Shown: positions 1 through 8,025 of the stretch, one piece after another
How the letters are laid out: the number at the start of each line of letters is the position of its first letter
Numbering within the stretch: position 1 is the stretch's first letter
Assembly (NCBI GenBank): GCA_031290635.1
Contig: JAITNE010000074.1
Coordinates: forward strand, 1-16,467
DNA: 16,467 nt
Reading direction: 5' to 3'
Source of the DNA: Tannerella sp.
GTDB lineage: Bacteria; Bacteroidota; Bacteroidia; Bacteroidales; Tannerellaceae
Position numbers and translations under genes: made by a program
The notes under the pieces: model-generated
What the model was told of the DNA's origin: nothing
Databases searched by the model: none
The model's input: the letters and a program-made list of their open reading frames with translations, nothing else

Positions 1-459
1 ATTAAATCCCGTCGGTTGAACGAAGCGATGGTTGCTCTGGCGATGGAAGGCGACCTGCATCGGTTTATCGGTTACGTGTCGGAAAACGCTTTCAGTAAGT
101 TGTCGGACTACGACCTGCAACGTTTTGACGAGAAATACATACAGATTCTGCTGCTGGCCTACCTTTTTATGAGTGAATTATATATTCCGATGAGCGAATA
201 TGAAACCGTTCCCGGTCGTGCGGATATTTTCCTGCAACGGCACCCGCTACTGCCGCAGGTGCGCTATGAGTGGCTGCTGGAACTGAAATACTGCAAAGTC
301 TCAGATTCTTCGGAAGCGGAAATCATCGCCAAACGGGAAGAAGGCTTAACGCAGATGAATAAATACGTTAATTCGCACCGGATGGAAGGCCGCACCGACC
401 TGAAAGCGGCGGTGATAGTATTTATCGGCAAAGACAAGTTTGAAATAACGATGGACTGA
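1..459 (+). CDS. C-terminal fragment of an AAA-ATPase-like protein with PD-(D/E)XK nuclease domain (5' end outside window)
   Basis: The frame is open from the first base, so this is the last 152 codons of a longer gene. A TTG at position 16 is an internal codon and not a convincing start. The fragment has a helical stretch (about residues 15-60) and then a PD-(D/E)XK-like core. Asp75 lies in PGRADIFL, and Glu94 and Lys96 lie in LLELKYCK, followed by a basic and acidic helix and a strand (AAVIVFIG, about 137-144). This arrangement is typical of the C-terminal PDDEXK_9 domain of the Bacteroidales proteins that carry an N-terminal AAA-ATPase-like domain (PF09820/PF08011). Those proteins are abundant, often multicopy, and of unknown biological role. 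The catalytic-type residues are present, so the domain does not look dead. The assignment to the two-domain family is inferred, because the ATPase part is not in view. Confidence 0.8.
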   Translation: MKSRRLNEAMVALAMEGDLHRFIGYVSENAFSKLSDYDLQRFDEKYIQILLLAYLFMSELYIPMSEYETVPGRADIFLQRHPLLPQVRYEWLLELKYCKVSDSSEAEIIAKREEGLTQMNKYVNSHRMEGRTDLKAAVIVFIGKDKFEITMD

Positions 460-483
460 ACAGTAGATAGTTCCGTTATTGCG

Positions 484-514
484 TGTCGCACAGTCGTTAT
501 GACGACATGTTTTT
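484..514 (+). terminator. possible terminator after the PD-(D/E)XK gene
   Basis: GTCGT (493-497) and ACGAC (502-506) form a 5-bp stem with a TATG loop, and a five-T run follows at 510-514. TGTCG (484-488) and CGACA (503-507) could form an alternative pairing. The stem is short, but it sits between two convergent genes where a terminator is expected. Confidence 0.4.
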
Positions 515-515
515 G

Positions 516-1115
516 TCAAAACCTGTAAAACACTCCGCACGAAACAATGCCTTTGTATCCGAAACCGGCTTCGAGATAGCATCCTGCCGTTTTTCCGACT
601 TTGACGCCTATCGGAGTTATCTGAAAATCAGCGGTACAGAGTGATTGTTCTTTTTTCTTCTCGTTCTGAGGCGTATATGCTTGTTGTAGATACAGCAAAC
701 CGACGCCGGCAAGTGCATAGACTTTTACATATTCCGTATTTACGTAATTAAAGGAAGACTCAATCGCTATGTTGGAATAGAATCGTTTCAATTCGCCATC
801 ATATTGATTTGAAATCATTCCTTTTGCTTTCTCCGTGCCGGCTGTAAGCGTTGCGCCTAAACCGATTTTTCTTGAAAGATAATACTTGTAACCGAGATGA
901 TAAACGGGCGAAGCGGTATGCTCTTCAAATTTCGCATCTCCTGTAATATTAATGCCGTTAACAATAGCGTCTCCTATGGCAAACACTATATTGCTTGTGC
1001 TAAAAATACCGGCGCCAATTGAAAATTCGTGCTTGCGTTCGTCTCCCTGCGCCTTTAAGCCTGTAAAGGACACTATAGCTATAAAGCTAATAATCAATAC
1101 CATTTTTGTTTTCAT
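516..1115 (-). CDS. small outer-membrane beta-barrel protein
   Basis: This 199-aa protein begins with a clear signal peptide: basic MKTK, a hydrophobic stretch, and likely cleavage after LKA near residue 22. The rest alternates short amphipathic strands with turns (for example YHLGYKYYLSRKIGLGATL and YVKVYALAGVGLLYL) and ends in an aromatic C-terminus, FYRF. That pattern is typical of 8-stranded outer-membrane barrels of the OmpA/OMP_b-brl type, which insert through the BAM complex. No ligand or enzymatic motif is visible, so the specific function is unknown. It lies 41 bases downstream of the radical SAM gene on the same strand, with no TAnnTTTG box between them, so it is probably the last gene of the leftward transcript. 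Its ATG at 1115 is preceded by repeated ATTCTT units on the coding strand. Confidence 0.8.
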   Translation of the reverse strand: MKTKMVLIISFIAIVSFTGLKAQGDERKHEFSIGAGIFSTSNIVFAIGDAIVNGINITGDAKFEEHTASPVYHLGYKYYLSRKIGLGATLTAGTEKAKGMISNQYDGELKRFYSNIAIESSFNYVNTEYVKVYALAGVGLLYLQQAYTPQNEKKKEQSLCTADFQITPIGVKVGKTAGCYLEAGFGYKGIVSCGVFYRF

Positions 1116-1149
1116 AAGAATAAGAATAATAAGTAAGAATGATAAGAAT
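1116..1149 (-). repeat. ATTCTT hexamer repeats in the leader of the barrel gene
   Basis: Four exact copies of AAGAAT on the + strand (ATTCTT on the coding strand) lie at 1116-1121, 1122-1127, 1135-1140 and 1144-1149. They fill most of the 41-base gap between the radical SAM stop and the barrel start. They could be a low-complexity leader with no function. Confidence 0.45.
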
Positions 1150-1156
1150 AAGTTGT

Positions 1157-2029
1157 TTATAATGATAGTTGTAGTTTATCTCTAAATTCGTAGTTTTTCA
1201 GTCCCCAATCGGGAGCTAAAAGGAGCTTGCGGGGCGATTGCGATACGAAGCGGTCGATATAGATATCCGGTCGCAGACGGGCAAGAAACTCCTTCACGAG
1301 GTCGATATATTCATCCGCTGTGAAGAGCTTAAAACGTTCCGGATGCCTCAGATATTCGTCCCCAAGCGTCGTGTCGCGTATAACCTGTAGTTGGTGTAGT
1401 TTGAGAGAAGTCAGAGGCAGTTCCGACAGGCGGTCGGCATGGCTTAGCATCTGTTCCCGCGTTTCGCCCGGCAGACCGAGTATGACATGCGCCCCAATGG
1501 GAATAGCCCGCTCGGCTGTACGACGTACTGCATCTTTGGCGTCCTCGTAAGTATGGCAGCGATTGATACGTCGTAGCGTCTCGTCGGACGTGCTCTCAAT
1601 GCCATACTCCACCATCACAAATGTTTGCCGGGCGAGCGACGCCAGATAATCCAGCACATCTTCCGGCACGCAGTCGGGGCGAGTCCCTATAATCAAACCT
1701 TCGACGCCGGCCACTGCCAGCGCCTCTTCATATTTCTTACTAAGTGTGGGCAAAGTCCCGTAAGTGTTAGTATAAGCCTGAAAATAAGCTAAATACTTCA
1801 TTTCTGGATATTTGCGACCGAAGAAGCGGACGCCTTCATTCAGTTGTTGAGTGATGCTTGTCTCGGCGCGACAGTAGTCGGGGTTGAAAGTACGGTTATT
1901 GCAGTAAATGCAACCTCCGCGACCTTTCGTTCCGTCGCGATTAGGACAAGTAAATCCCGCATCAATAGATATTTTCTGCACTTTGTCATTCGGGAACCGT
2001 CCTCGCAGGTACTCCGCAAAATCTCTCAA
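1157..2029 (-). CDS. TIGR01212 (YhcC-like) radical SAM protein
   Basis: This 290-aa protein matches the TIGR01212/YhcC radical SAM family from end to end. The N-terminus VQKISIDAGFTCPNRDGT leads into three cysteines, Cys28, Cys40 and Cys43 (C-x11-C-x2-C), that would bind the SAM-cleaving 4Fe-4S cluster. The spacing is wider than the classical CxxxCxxC but is normal for this Elp3-like family. GTRPDCVPEDVLDYL, VEYGIES and LGLPGETREQM mark the TIM-barrel strands, and LKLHQLQVIRDTTLG is a family signature near the C-terminus. The substrate is not established for the family; an RNA-modification role has been suggested. The start is TTG at 2029-2027, overlapping the upstream TGA as TTGA. The frame runs back to a stop with no ATG or GTG, so the TTG is well supported and suggests translational coupling to the large secreted protein. 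Confidence 0.9.
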   Translation of the reverse strand: MRDFAEYLRGRFPNDKVQKISIDAGFTCPNRDGTKGRGGCIYCNNRTFNPDYCRAETSITQQLNEGVRFFGRKYPEMKYLAYFQAYTNTYGTLPTLSKKYEEALAVAGVEGLIIGTRPDCVPEDVLDYLASLARQTFVMVEYGIESTSDETLRRINRCHTYEDAKDAVRRTAERAIPIGAHVILGLPGETREQMLSHADRLSELPLTSLKLHQLQVIRDTTLGDEYLRHPERFKLFTADEYIDLVKEFLARLRPDIYIDRFVSQSPRKLLLAPDWGLKNYEFRDKLQLSL

Positions 2030-4923
2030 AGCACCACAACCTTTTGTGTTCGCGTGCCCACGCGCACTATACTTATGCCTCGCGGGGCAATAAGTGTCTC
2101 GTTATCAGTAGTCAGCTCCTTATTAGCCACCTTAACTCCAACGATATTATATACTGTTGCTTGCTGTCCCTTAGCGTTGTTGATAGAAATGCTACCCTTA
2201 CCGCCGATGACGGCAATATCGTGGGAGACCTCTTCTTCTTTTACTTGCGGAATCGTAACTACTTTATTAGCCGTAACCGTCGATACTGCTTTGAGTGTTA
2301 TCTTGCAGGCATTAGTATTTCGCGGACCGACGTACAGAGTATCGTCATTGTAATCGTCTTTCTTTATCGACAGATAGCCACGATTGCCTTCGGGGCTGCC
2401 GTAGCCAGCTTCGGTAACGATATAGTAGAGTTTATCACCTTTGCCATCGGGAGTAAATTCACCCGTTTCCTGCAGGAAGAAACGATATTCGTTGATAGCG
2501 CTTTCGTTCTTGCCGGCGTAGCCTACGCTATCGCGCAAAGTTAGAGGTTCGCCGGTTTCAAGCAGAAGTCCGTTAGGTTCTATCTTTTTAGCCTTGACAA
2601 AGTTCAGGCGGTTATATTCGATATCGTCCACTACAATTACATCATCGTCATGCACCGGTAGCGAGGTCGAATCCATCACGTGCAGGAAATATCCGGTAAT
2701 AGTGATAGGATTTGTTTCAGCTATCGAAGCATCCTTAACGATATAGAACGAGGGTTTGACGGGGTTGAAGCTTGTACCGCGCGCCGTATCCACCCACAGA
2801 CTGAAATCGGCTGGAGTGAAACTGCCTGCGCGAAGCATCGATTCGCCCTCCTTGCGCAAGACGGCTCTGTCATAGGAATTTTTAGTCAACCAGCGCCAAT
2901 CGTCGTTAGTCGTGTTTCGCAGATATGCTATTTCATACTTTCCGGAACCGTTAGGCAGCTCTGTCAGATATGTATTATCATCCGGTTCGAGCACAAGTTT
3001 AGGTCTCAATATTAATGTAAATGAGTGAGTAGCAGTAGTATCCGCAGGAGCGAAATACAACTGTTTGCTCAAAGTATCAATCAGCAACTTATTCCCGACG
3101 ATAGTATCAACGAAGTAATACGTACCGCGAGCCGTATCTTCTTTGAGGAAGAAAGCGACGGCGTCATTATTATCCGACAGTACTGCTCCCGGCTGCCCGA
3201 CAGATAACAAAGTATCGCCTTTAGAAAGATGAAGCGCCTCGTCTTCTACGACGCTAAACAGATATGCCTCTCTTTGCAGTTGTTTTATATAATTGGCAAC
3301 AGCAACCGCACCTCGCGATGACTTCGTTGCCGGCGTCAGGATAAACCTTACCGAGTCAGTCTCCATCATCAGACTAAACGTCGAATCTTCAACATTATAG
3401 CCTAAATTGCGTCCTCCGAGCGTATCCGCCGAATAACGACTGAAAATTACAGCGTCAGTGGCTAACTGACTCGTTTGGAACGCTTTGAAACCCAGCTGAA
3501 CGTCTTTCTTGAGATTGTCAATATCGCCATACTCAATAGCCGTGATAACAAAGGTATCTATCCCATTAGTAAAGTGATGGTTAAGCGGTTGGTGAGGATT
3601 CACGAATGTGTCAATAACTGCCGTCAGTATCCCTGTTCTTATCGTACTATCTAACCGATTAATCAACTCGTATTTGTTATTTGGACTGATAATAAACTGA
3701 AAATCAGGTATATGTGCATAGACCGTATCGCGACCATAAACGTCCTGACTCCAAACAGTATCGCCTTGCAGGTTTGCTCCCATATATTGTTGGTCATGCG
3801 TCCCCAAGCCCGAATACTGCACGCGAAAGACCTTCTTGCGATCGCCAATATCTGGCGGCTCAGGCACAAATCCCTGCTCTATAAACTTGAATGTCAGATA
3901 TTTATGCTGTGTAGTATCGCTTACTAACATCAGTTCCCCCGAAGGTTTGAGCGACAGAAAGAAATCCGTTTTGCTCTGAGGGTCTCTGACAATGAACGTA
4001 TTCTTACCCCCCTGATCTCTGAAACAAGGTATCAACCAGCGGTTTAGCGTTCCAGTCTGCTGCATATATGCTACGGTATCCACAAACTGATTGCTCGCTG
4101 TATCTCTTGGAACGTCGAAGGCTAATATGCTGTCGGTAAGAGCATTATAAATCTTATAATAGGTAGAATCGTGGACTACGGTATCGTTAACGAATTTCCA
4201 GAAGAAGGCTGTATCGCTGTCATTAATAGCGTTTGATGTTACTAATGAATCTATTCTATGCGGCGGCGATGGAAGCTGTATCGTATCAATGCCGAGTAGA
4301 ATAGTATCGGTAGGGGCGATATTCAGTACATCAATCGTATCGATTAAAATCTTGTAAATTGAGTTCGGTTTAGGCGCATCTATGACACGTTCCAAAGTGA
4401 AATATATCACATTATAGATCGCAGAATTTTCTGCGGTAAGCATCACAACGTCGTCATCCGTAATGCGGAGATTGAACGTATGTACTGATACGGATTCATC
4501 CATATAGCTCGACCTGAACCCATTACGCTCGCCATAGTTGAACACAATAGCATCCCAGCGATTAAGCCTGCCGCTGTTTACCAACGTAGCTATCGTATCG
4601 GTTACGGTTGTAGGGGGCACAAATGCAAGCGTATCCGTACCCTGCACTATCACATAAGAGTTAGCGCTCCCGTCAACACTCGATATGACCCTCCAGATAG
4701 CAGACTCTTCCTTGACATTCTCTACCTTCAGATGATCATCATCCTTATGCAGATACCCGATAGACTCATATTGCGAATTAGAGTTCAATATTTCTATCTT
4801 GATATAGTAATCTATATTAGGATTTGCCTTGATTATGTCCGCAAGAGAACCTTGACCTCTCATTTGAAAGGCTGATAATGTGAGCATTAACCCTAATAAC
4901 CACAGTGTAATTTTTCTTTCCAT
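2026..4923 (-). CDS. large secreted repeat protein with DUF6383-like C-terminal domain
   Basis: This is a 965-aa exported protein of unknown function. I chose ATG at 4923 over the in-frame GTG at 4929 because it gives a compact signal peptide (MERK, hydrophobic core, cleavage near FQMRGQG) and lies about 28 bases from the promoter box. The mature part is rich in Asp, Thr and Val, with many DT[IVL] strand motifs and no catalytic signature. Two stretches, about residues 77-178 and 242-348, look duplicated. Both carry a Trp-containing strand, an LAF...P...DT..A segment, a G.LNRW motif (LNRW at about 120-123 and 293-296) and a closing FTLE/FKFI strand. The last 65 residues (from about KGSISINNAKGQQATVYNIVG to TQKVVVL) resemble the DUF6383 or type A sorting-like domain at the C-terminus of many secreted Bacteroidales proteins. 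Type IX secretion or surface anchoring is therefore possible but unproven. First gene of the leftward set. Confidence 0.82.
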   Translation of the reverse strand: MERKITLWLLGLMLTLSAFQMRGQGSLADIIKANPNIDYYIKIEILNSNSQYESIGYLHKDDDHLKVENVKEESAIWRVISSVDGSANSYVIVQGTDTLAFVPPTTVTDTIATLVNSGRLNRWDAIVFNYGERNGFRSSYMDESVSVHTFNLRITDDDVVMLTAENSAIYNVIYFTLERVIDAPKPNSIYKILIDTIDVLNIAPTDTILLGIDTIQLPSPPHRIDSLVTSNAINDSDTAFFWKFVNDTVVHDSTYYKIYNALTDSILAFDVPRDTASNQFVDTVAYMQQTGTLNRWLIPCFRDQGGKNTFIVRDPQSKTDFFLSLKPSGELMLVSDTTQHKYLTFKFIEQGFVPEPPDIGDRKKVFRVQYSGLGTHDQQYMGANLQGDTVWSQDVYGRDTVYAHIPDFQFIISPNNKYELINRLDSTIRTGILTAVIDTFVNPHQPLNHHFTNGIDTFVITAIEYGDIDNLKKDVQLGFKAFQTSQLATDAVIFSRYSADTLGGRNLGYNVEDSTFSLMMETDSVRFILTPATKSSRGAVAVANYIKQLQREAYLFSVVEDEALHLSKGDTLLSVGQPGAVLSDNNDAVAFFLKEDTARGTYYFVDTIVGNKLLIDTLSKQLYFAPADTTATHSFTLILRPKLVLEPDDNTYLTELPNGSGKYEIAYLRNTTNDDWRWLTKNSYDRAVLRKEGESMLRAGSFTPADFSLWVDTARGTSFNPVKPSFYIVKDASIAETNPITITGYFLHVMDSTSLPVHDDDVIVVDDIEYNRLNFVKAKKIEPNGLLLETGEPLTLRDSVGYAGKNESAINEYRFFLQETGEFTPDGKGDKLYYIVTEAGYGSPEGNRGYLSIKKDDYNDDTLYVGPRNTNACKITLKAVSTVTANKVVTIPQVKEEEVSHDIAVIGGKGSISINNAKGQQATVYNIVGVKVANKELTTDNETLIAPRGISIVRVGTRTQKVVVL

Positions 4924-4950
4924 AAGCACACATCTTTATAAAAACTGTGG

Positions 4951-4980
4951 CAAAGGTATGGATTTTATTTATAACTTCAC
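4951..4980 (-). promoter_or_regulatory. leftward Bacteroidota-type promoter
   Basis: Read on the minus strand, TACCTTTG (4958 to 4951) matches the -7 consensus TAnnTTTG exactly. A GTG at 4980-4978, 19 bases upstream, is one mismatch from the -33 TTG. The ATG at 4923 would have a leader of about 20 bases. A second, weaker minus-strand match (TTACTTTG) lies at 5029-5022. Confidence 0.6.
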
Positions 4981-5043
4981 GATTTTTCGTGTTAAACTTT
5001 CACAAGAGCCTCTCGAAAAAGCAAAGTAATCCGTAATTTTCCA

Positions 5044-5051
5044 TACCTTTG
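5044..5051 (+). promoter_or_regulatory. hpt promoter (-7 box)
   Basis: TACCTTTG at 5044-5051 is an exact TAnnTTTG -7 box, 20 bases before the hpt ATG. No TTG is found at the expected -33 distance. The box contains the GTG at 5051, which excludes that codon as the hpt start. It drives hpt and probably adk and obgE, and lies back to back with the leftward promoter, about 90 bases away. Confidence 0.65.
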
Positions 5052-5071
5052 TGCCCTTAAAAGTCATTATT

Positions 5072-5635
<564 letters not shown>

Positions 5636-5651
5636 CAACAAGTAACTTATC

Positions 5652-5715
5652 TAACTTCATAACTTCTAATTTCTAACTTCTAACTTCTAACTTCTAATTT
5701 CTAATTTCTAATTTT
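5652..5715 (+). repeat. TAACTTC/TAATTTC heptamer array before adk
   Basis: Nine heptamers of the form TAAyTTC (five TAACTTC, three TAATTTC, last unit TAATTTT) run from 5652 to 5715, with one extra A at 5659. The array ends four bases before the adk ATG, so it forms the whole proximal leader. Its reverse complement (TTAGAAG units) shares the TAG and GAA blocks of the TAGTGAA array upstream, so the two arrays could pair imperfectly. Confidence 0.9.
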
Positions 5716-5718
5716 TCT

Positions 5719-6300
5719 ATGTTGAATATTGTGATTTTTGGCGCTCCCGGTTCAGGTAAAGGGACGCAAAGCGATTTGATTAAGAAGAAATACAACCTGG
5801 CTCATCTCTCGACGGGCGACATACTGCGCGCCGAGATTAAGAACGAAACCGAACTTGGGCGTATAGCTAAAAGTTATATCGACAAGGGGCAACTGCTGCC
5901 CGACGAGCTTATCTGCGACATCCTCGACCATACACTCGACGCCATGCAGGACGCCGAGGGTATTATCTTTGACGGTTTCCCGCGCACAATTCCGCAGGCC
6001 GAAGCCTTAGAGCGGATACTTGCCAAGCGGGGTCAAGCAGTGTCGATACTGCTTGACCTTCAGGTAGATGACGACGAACTCATCAAGCGTCTTCTGGAGA
6101 GAGGGCGTATATCCGGACGTTCGGACGATAACGAGAATACGATACAATCGCGACTGCAAGTGTATCACACGCAGACGGCGCCGCTGAAAACGCACTATCG
6201 TTCAAAAGGCAAACACGCGGTCATCAAAGGCGTCGGTGCGATAGAAGAAATATTTGAACGCATCAATGCTTCACTAAACGAATTAAAAACTAAAAACTAA
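5719..6300 (+). CDS. adk: adenylate kinase
   Basis: Adk catalyses the reversible reaction ATP + AMP = 2 ADP and keeps the adenylate pools in balance. The 193-aa product shows the P-loop GAPGSGKGT (8-16), the AMP-binding STGDILR (31-37) and DGFPRT (85-90), and the arginines of GRISGRSDDNENTIQSRL in the lid region. The lid is the short form without the zinc-binding cysteines, consistent with a length under 200 residues. ATG at 5719 directly precedes MLNIVIFG, the normal family start. The gene sits between hpt and obgE, and I recall this order in other Bacteroidales. It stops at 6300, only two bases before the position where obgE should begin. Confidence 0.95.
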   Translation: MLNIVIFGAPGSGKGTQSDLIKKKYNLAHLSTGDILRAEIKNETELGRIAKSYIDKGQLLPDELICDILDHTLDAMQDAEGIIFDGFPRTIPQAEALERILAKRGQAVSILLDLQVDDDELIKRLLERGRISGRSDDNENTIQSRLQVYHTQTAPLKTHYRSKGKHAVIKGVGAIEEIFERINASLNELKTKN

Positions 6301-6302
6301 TT

Positions 6303-7403
6303 ATTTCCGAATCAAATTTTGTAGATTAAGTTAAGATATACTGCTGTTCCGGAAAAGGCGGCAAAGGCTCATCGCATTTCCGCAGGGCGAAGTACATCCC
6401 TAAGGGAGGCCCTGACGGCGGCGACGGCGGTCGTGGCGGGCACGTCTTTCTGCGTGGCAACCGCAACCTCTGGACTCTGCTCCACCTCAAGTTTGAGCGG
6501 CATATCATCGCCACTCCCGGAGAGGGAGGCAGCGCTAAAGGAAGCACCGGCAAGAACGGCATAGACCGTTACGTCGAGGTGCCCTGCGGTACAGTCGTTT
6601 ATGACGCCGACACCGGCGAGTACGTTTGCGACATAACCGAAGACGGACAGGAAGTGAAATTGCTGAAAGGCGGCAAAGGCGGCTGGGGTAATATTCACTT
6701 CAAGACCTCTACTAATCAAGCGCCCCGTTATGCTCAGCCCGGCGAACCTCTGGAGGAACGCAACATCATACTACAGCTCAAGCTCTTAGCTGACGTCGGT
6801 TTGGTCGGCTTCCCTAATGCGGGGAAATCAACCTTGCTCTCGGTCATCACATCCGCAAAACCCAAGATAGCCAACTATCCATTTACGACGCTCGAACCCA
6901 ATCTGGGCATGGTCAAGTACCGCGACAACCGCTCCTTTATCATGGCCGACATACCCGGCATCATCGAAGGAGCCAGCGAGGGCAAGGGTTTAGGCTTGCG
7001 TTTCCTGCGGCACATAGAACGTAACTCACTGTTACTCTATATGATACCTGCCGACAGCGAAGATATAAGTCGCGAGTATGAGATACTAAGCGGCGAGTTG
7101 GCGAAGTACAACCCCGACCTTATTGACAAGAGCAGGGTTGTAGCTATCACTAAGTCCGACCTTATAGATGAGGAGTTGAAAGCGGCGCACCAACTGCCGG
7201 CAGGAGTGCCTTGCGTCTATATTTCAGCCGTTGCACAGCAGGGTTTGGATGCTCTCAAAGACCTGCTTTGGGACACGCTCAACCGCGAGACATTTCAGGA
7301 CAAAGAAAAAATTGTTCATAAAGCAATGGAAATAAGCTATTTAGAAGAAGAGGAAGAAGAAAATATTGAGGAAGAAGAAGAAAATATTGAGGAAAAGTTG
7401 TAG
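6303..7403 (+). CDS. obgE: Obg/CgtA GTPase with disrupted N-terminus (no start codon, in-frame TAA)
   Basis: Obg is a ribosome-associated GTPase involved in 50S maturation and is essential in most bacteria. From 6330 the frame is open and clearly Obg: a glycine-rich N-domain ([24 protein letters not shown]), then the G domain with GFPNAGKST (about residues 169-177), DIPG, TKSD and ISA, and a short acidic C-terminus with a duplicated NIEEEEE segment. The beginning is damaged. Where ATG is expected two bases after adk (6303-6305) there is ATT, followed by SESNFVD and then TAA (6327-6329) in place of the conserved Tyr codon. Soon after, the usual IYCRSG reads IYCCSG and RREKY reads RRAKY. The first ATG, GTG or TTG in frame is GTG at 6579, which would remove most of the N-domain. 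It could be a pseudogene, a sequence error, or a gene using an unusual start. Confidence 0.85.
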
Positions 7404-7429
7404 TAATTAAAATATATTAGCTACCTTTG
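7398..7429 (+). promoter_or_regulatory. promoter of the winged-helix gene
   Basis: TTG at 7398-7400, inside the last obgE codons, is followed after 21 bases by TACCTTTG (7422-7429), an exact -7 box. The ATG lies 24 bases further on. This marks a new transcription unit after obgE. Confidence 0.7.
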
Positions 7430-7453
7430 CACCGGATTTAAAAATTAGATATT

Positions 7454-7657
7454 ATGACAACGAAAACGATTGGAACGACAGCCGGAGTCGTATGGACTGC
7501 TCTAAGCACATCCGGCAAGATGACGGTCAAAGACCTGAAGAAAGCGACGAAAATCAAGACCGACAAGGACTTGTTTGCTGCTCTCGGATGGTTATCTAAG
7601 GAAGGCAAGCTCGTTTTTGACGAACAAGACGAGGAATTGCAGGTATGGTTAGCGTAA
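7454..7657 (+). CDS. small winged helix-turn-helix protein (DUF2582-like)
   Basis: This 67-aa protein reads as a single winged-helix domain. Helix 1 is TIGTTAGVVWTALS, helix 2 is VKDLKKATKI, a recognition-type helix is DLFAALGWLSKEG, and a short beta wing is KLVFDEQDEELQVWL. It resembles the small winged-helix family PF10771 (DUF2582) found mainly in Bacteroidetes. Members are presumed nucleic-acid binders, but their targets are not known. No effector or oligomerisation domain is present. It has its own promoter and is followed by a strong terminator, so it appears to be transcribed alone, as a short message of about 270 bases. Confidence 0.8.
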   Translation: MTTKTIGTTAGVVWTALSTSGKMTVKDLKKATKIKTDKDLFAALGWLSKEGKLVFDEQDEELQVWLA

Positions 7658-7676
7658 ATAGTTAAGTAACAACTTA

Positions 7677-7706
7677 AAAGAAAGGCTGTCCGACAGTCTT
7701 TTTTTT
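7677..7706 (+). terminator. intrinsic terminator after the winged-helix gene
   Basis: GGCTGT (7684-7689) and ACAGTC (7693-7698) form a GC-containing stem with a 3-base loop and one G-U pair. The stem extends through AAAGAAA on the left arm and the T-run (7699-7706) on the right. It has the classic hairpin-plus-T-tract form. Confidence 0.8.
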
Positions 7707-7728
7707 GTAGTCGCACTGATTTGAAAGG

Positions 7729-8022
7729 ATGACTGAGGAAGATACTCAATTATTGGCTGTTTTTGAGGACAGGATGCACGAGTTGATACGTCTGTGCGAC
7801 GCGCGTCTGCTTCGCTTGAAAGAGTTGCAAGCCACTCTTGAAGCGAAGGAGGAAGTTATACGTCAGTCGAAGCAGGACTACGAAGACCTGCAGGCAAAAT
7901 ATAACACAATGCTGACGGCGCGGCTCATAACGGCGAACGTAGCGGAGGTAGCAGAGGCTCGCAAGCGAGTGAGCCGGTTGATAGAAGAAGTGGACAAATG
8001 TATGAAACTGATAAAAGAATAG
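7729..8022 (+). CDS. coiled-coil protein encoded just upstream of zapA
   Basis: This 97-aa acidic protein has no signal peptide or membrane segment. Residues about 5-62 form an almost continuous heptad-patterned helix (for example LIRLCDARLLRLKELQATLEAKEEVI), and a second helical block (NVAEVAEARKRVSRLIEEVDKCMKLI) follows. I recall similar short coiled-coil ORFs ahead of zapA in other Bacteroidales, where they are left as hypothetical proteins. The position three bases before zapA, and a size and shape reminiscent of ZapB, suggest a cell-division or ZapA-partner role, but this is inference from context. It is the first gene after the terminator at 7677-7706. I see no convincing -7 box in front of it, so the origin of its transcript is unclear. 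GAAAGG lies directly before the ATG. Confidence 0.75.
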   Translation: MTEEDTQLLAVFEDRMHELIRLCDARLLRLKELQATLEAKEEVIRQSKQDYEDLQAKYNTMLTARLITANVAEVAEARKRVSRLIEEVDKCMKLIKE

Positions 8023-8025
8023 CAG

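Noticed and set aside
4924..4929. GTG at 4929 as the start of the large secreted protein
   Set aside because: It adds only two residues before an ATG that begins a good signal peptide.
5051..5071. In-frame GTG as an earlier start for hpt
   Set aside because: The GTG is part of the TACCTTTG promoter box, so it would lie upstream of the transcript start. ATG at 5072 gives the normal family N-terminus.
6326..6719. Minus-strand frames over the 5' half of obgE
   Set aside because: They are proline- and arginine-rich shadows of the glycine-rich Obg coding sequence, which is clearly coding on the plus strand.
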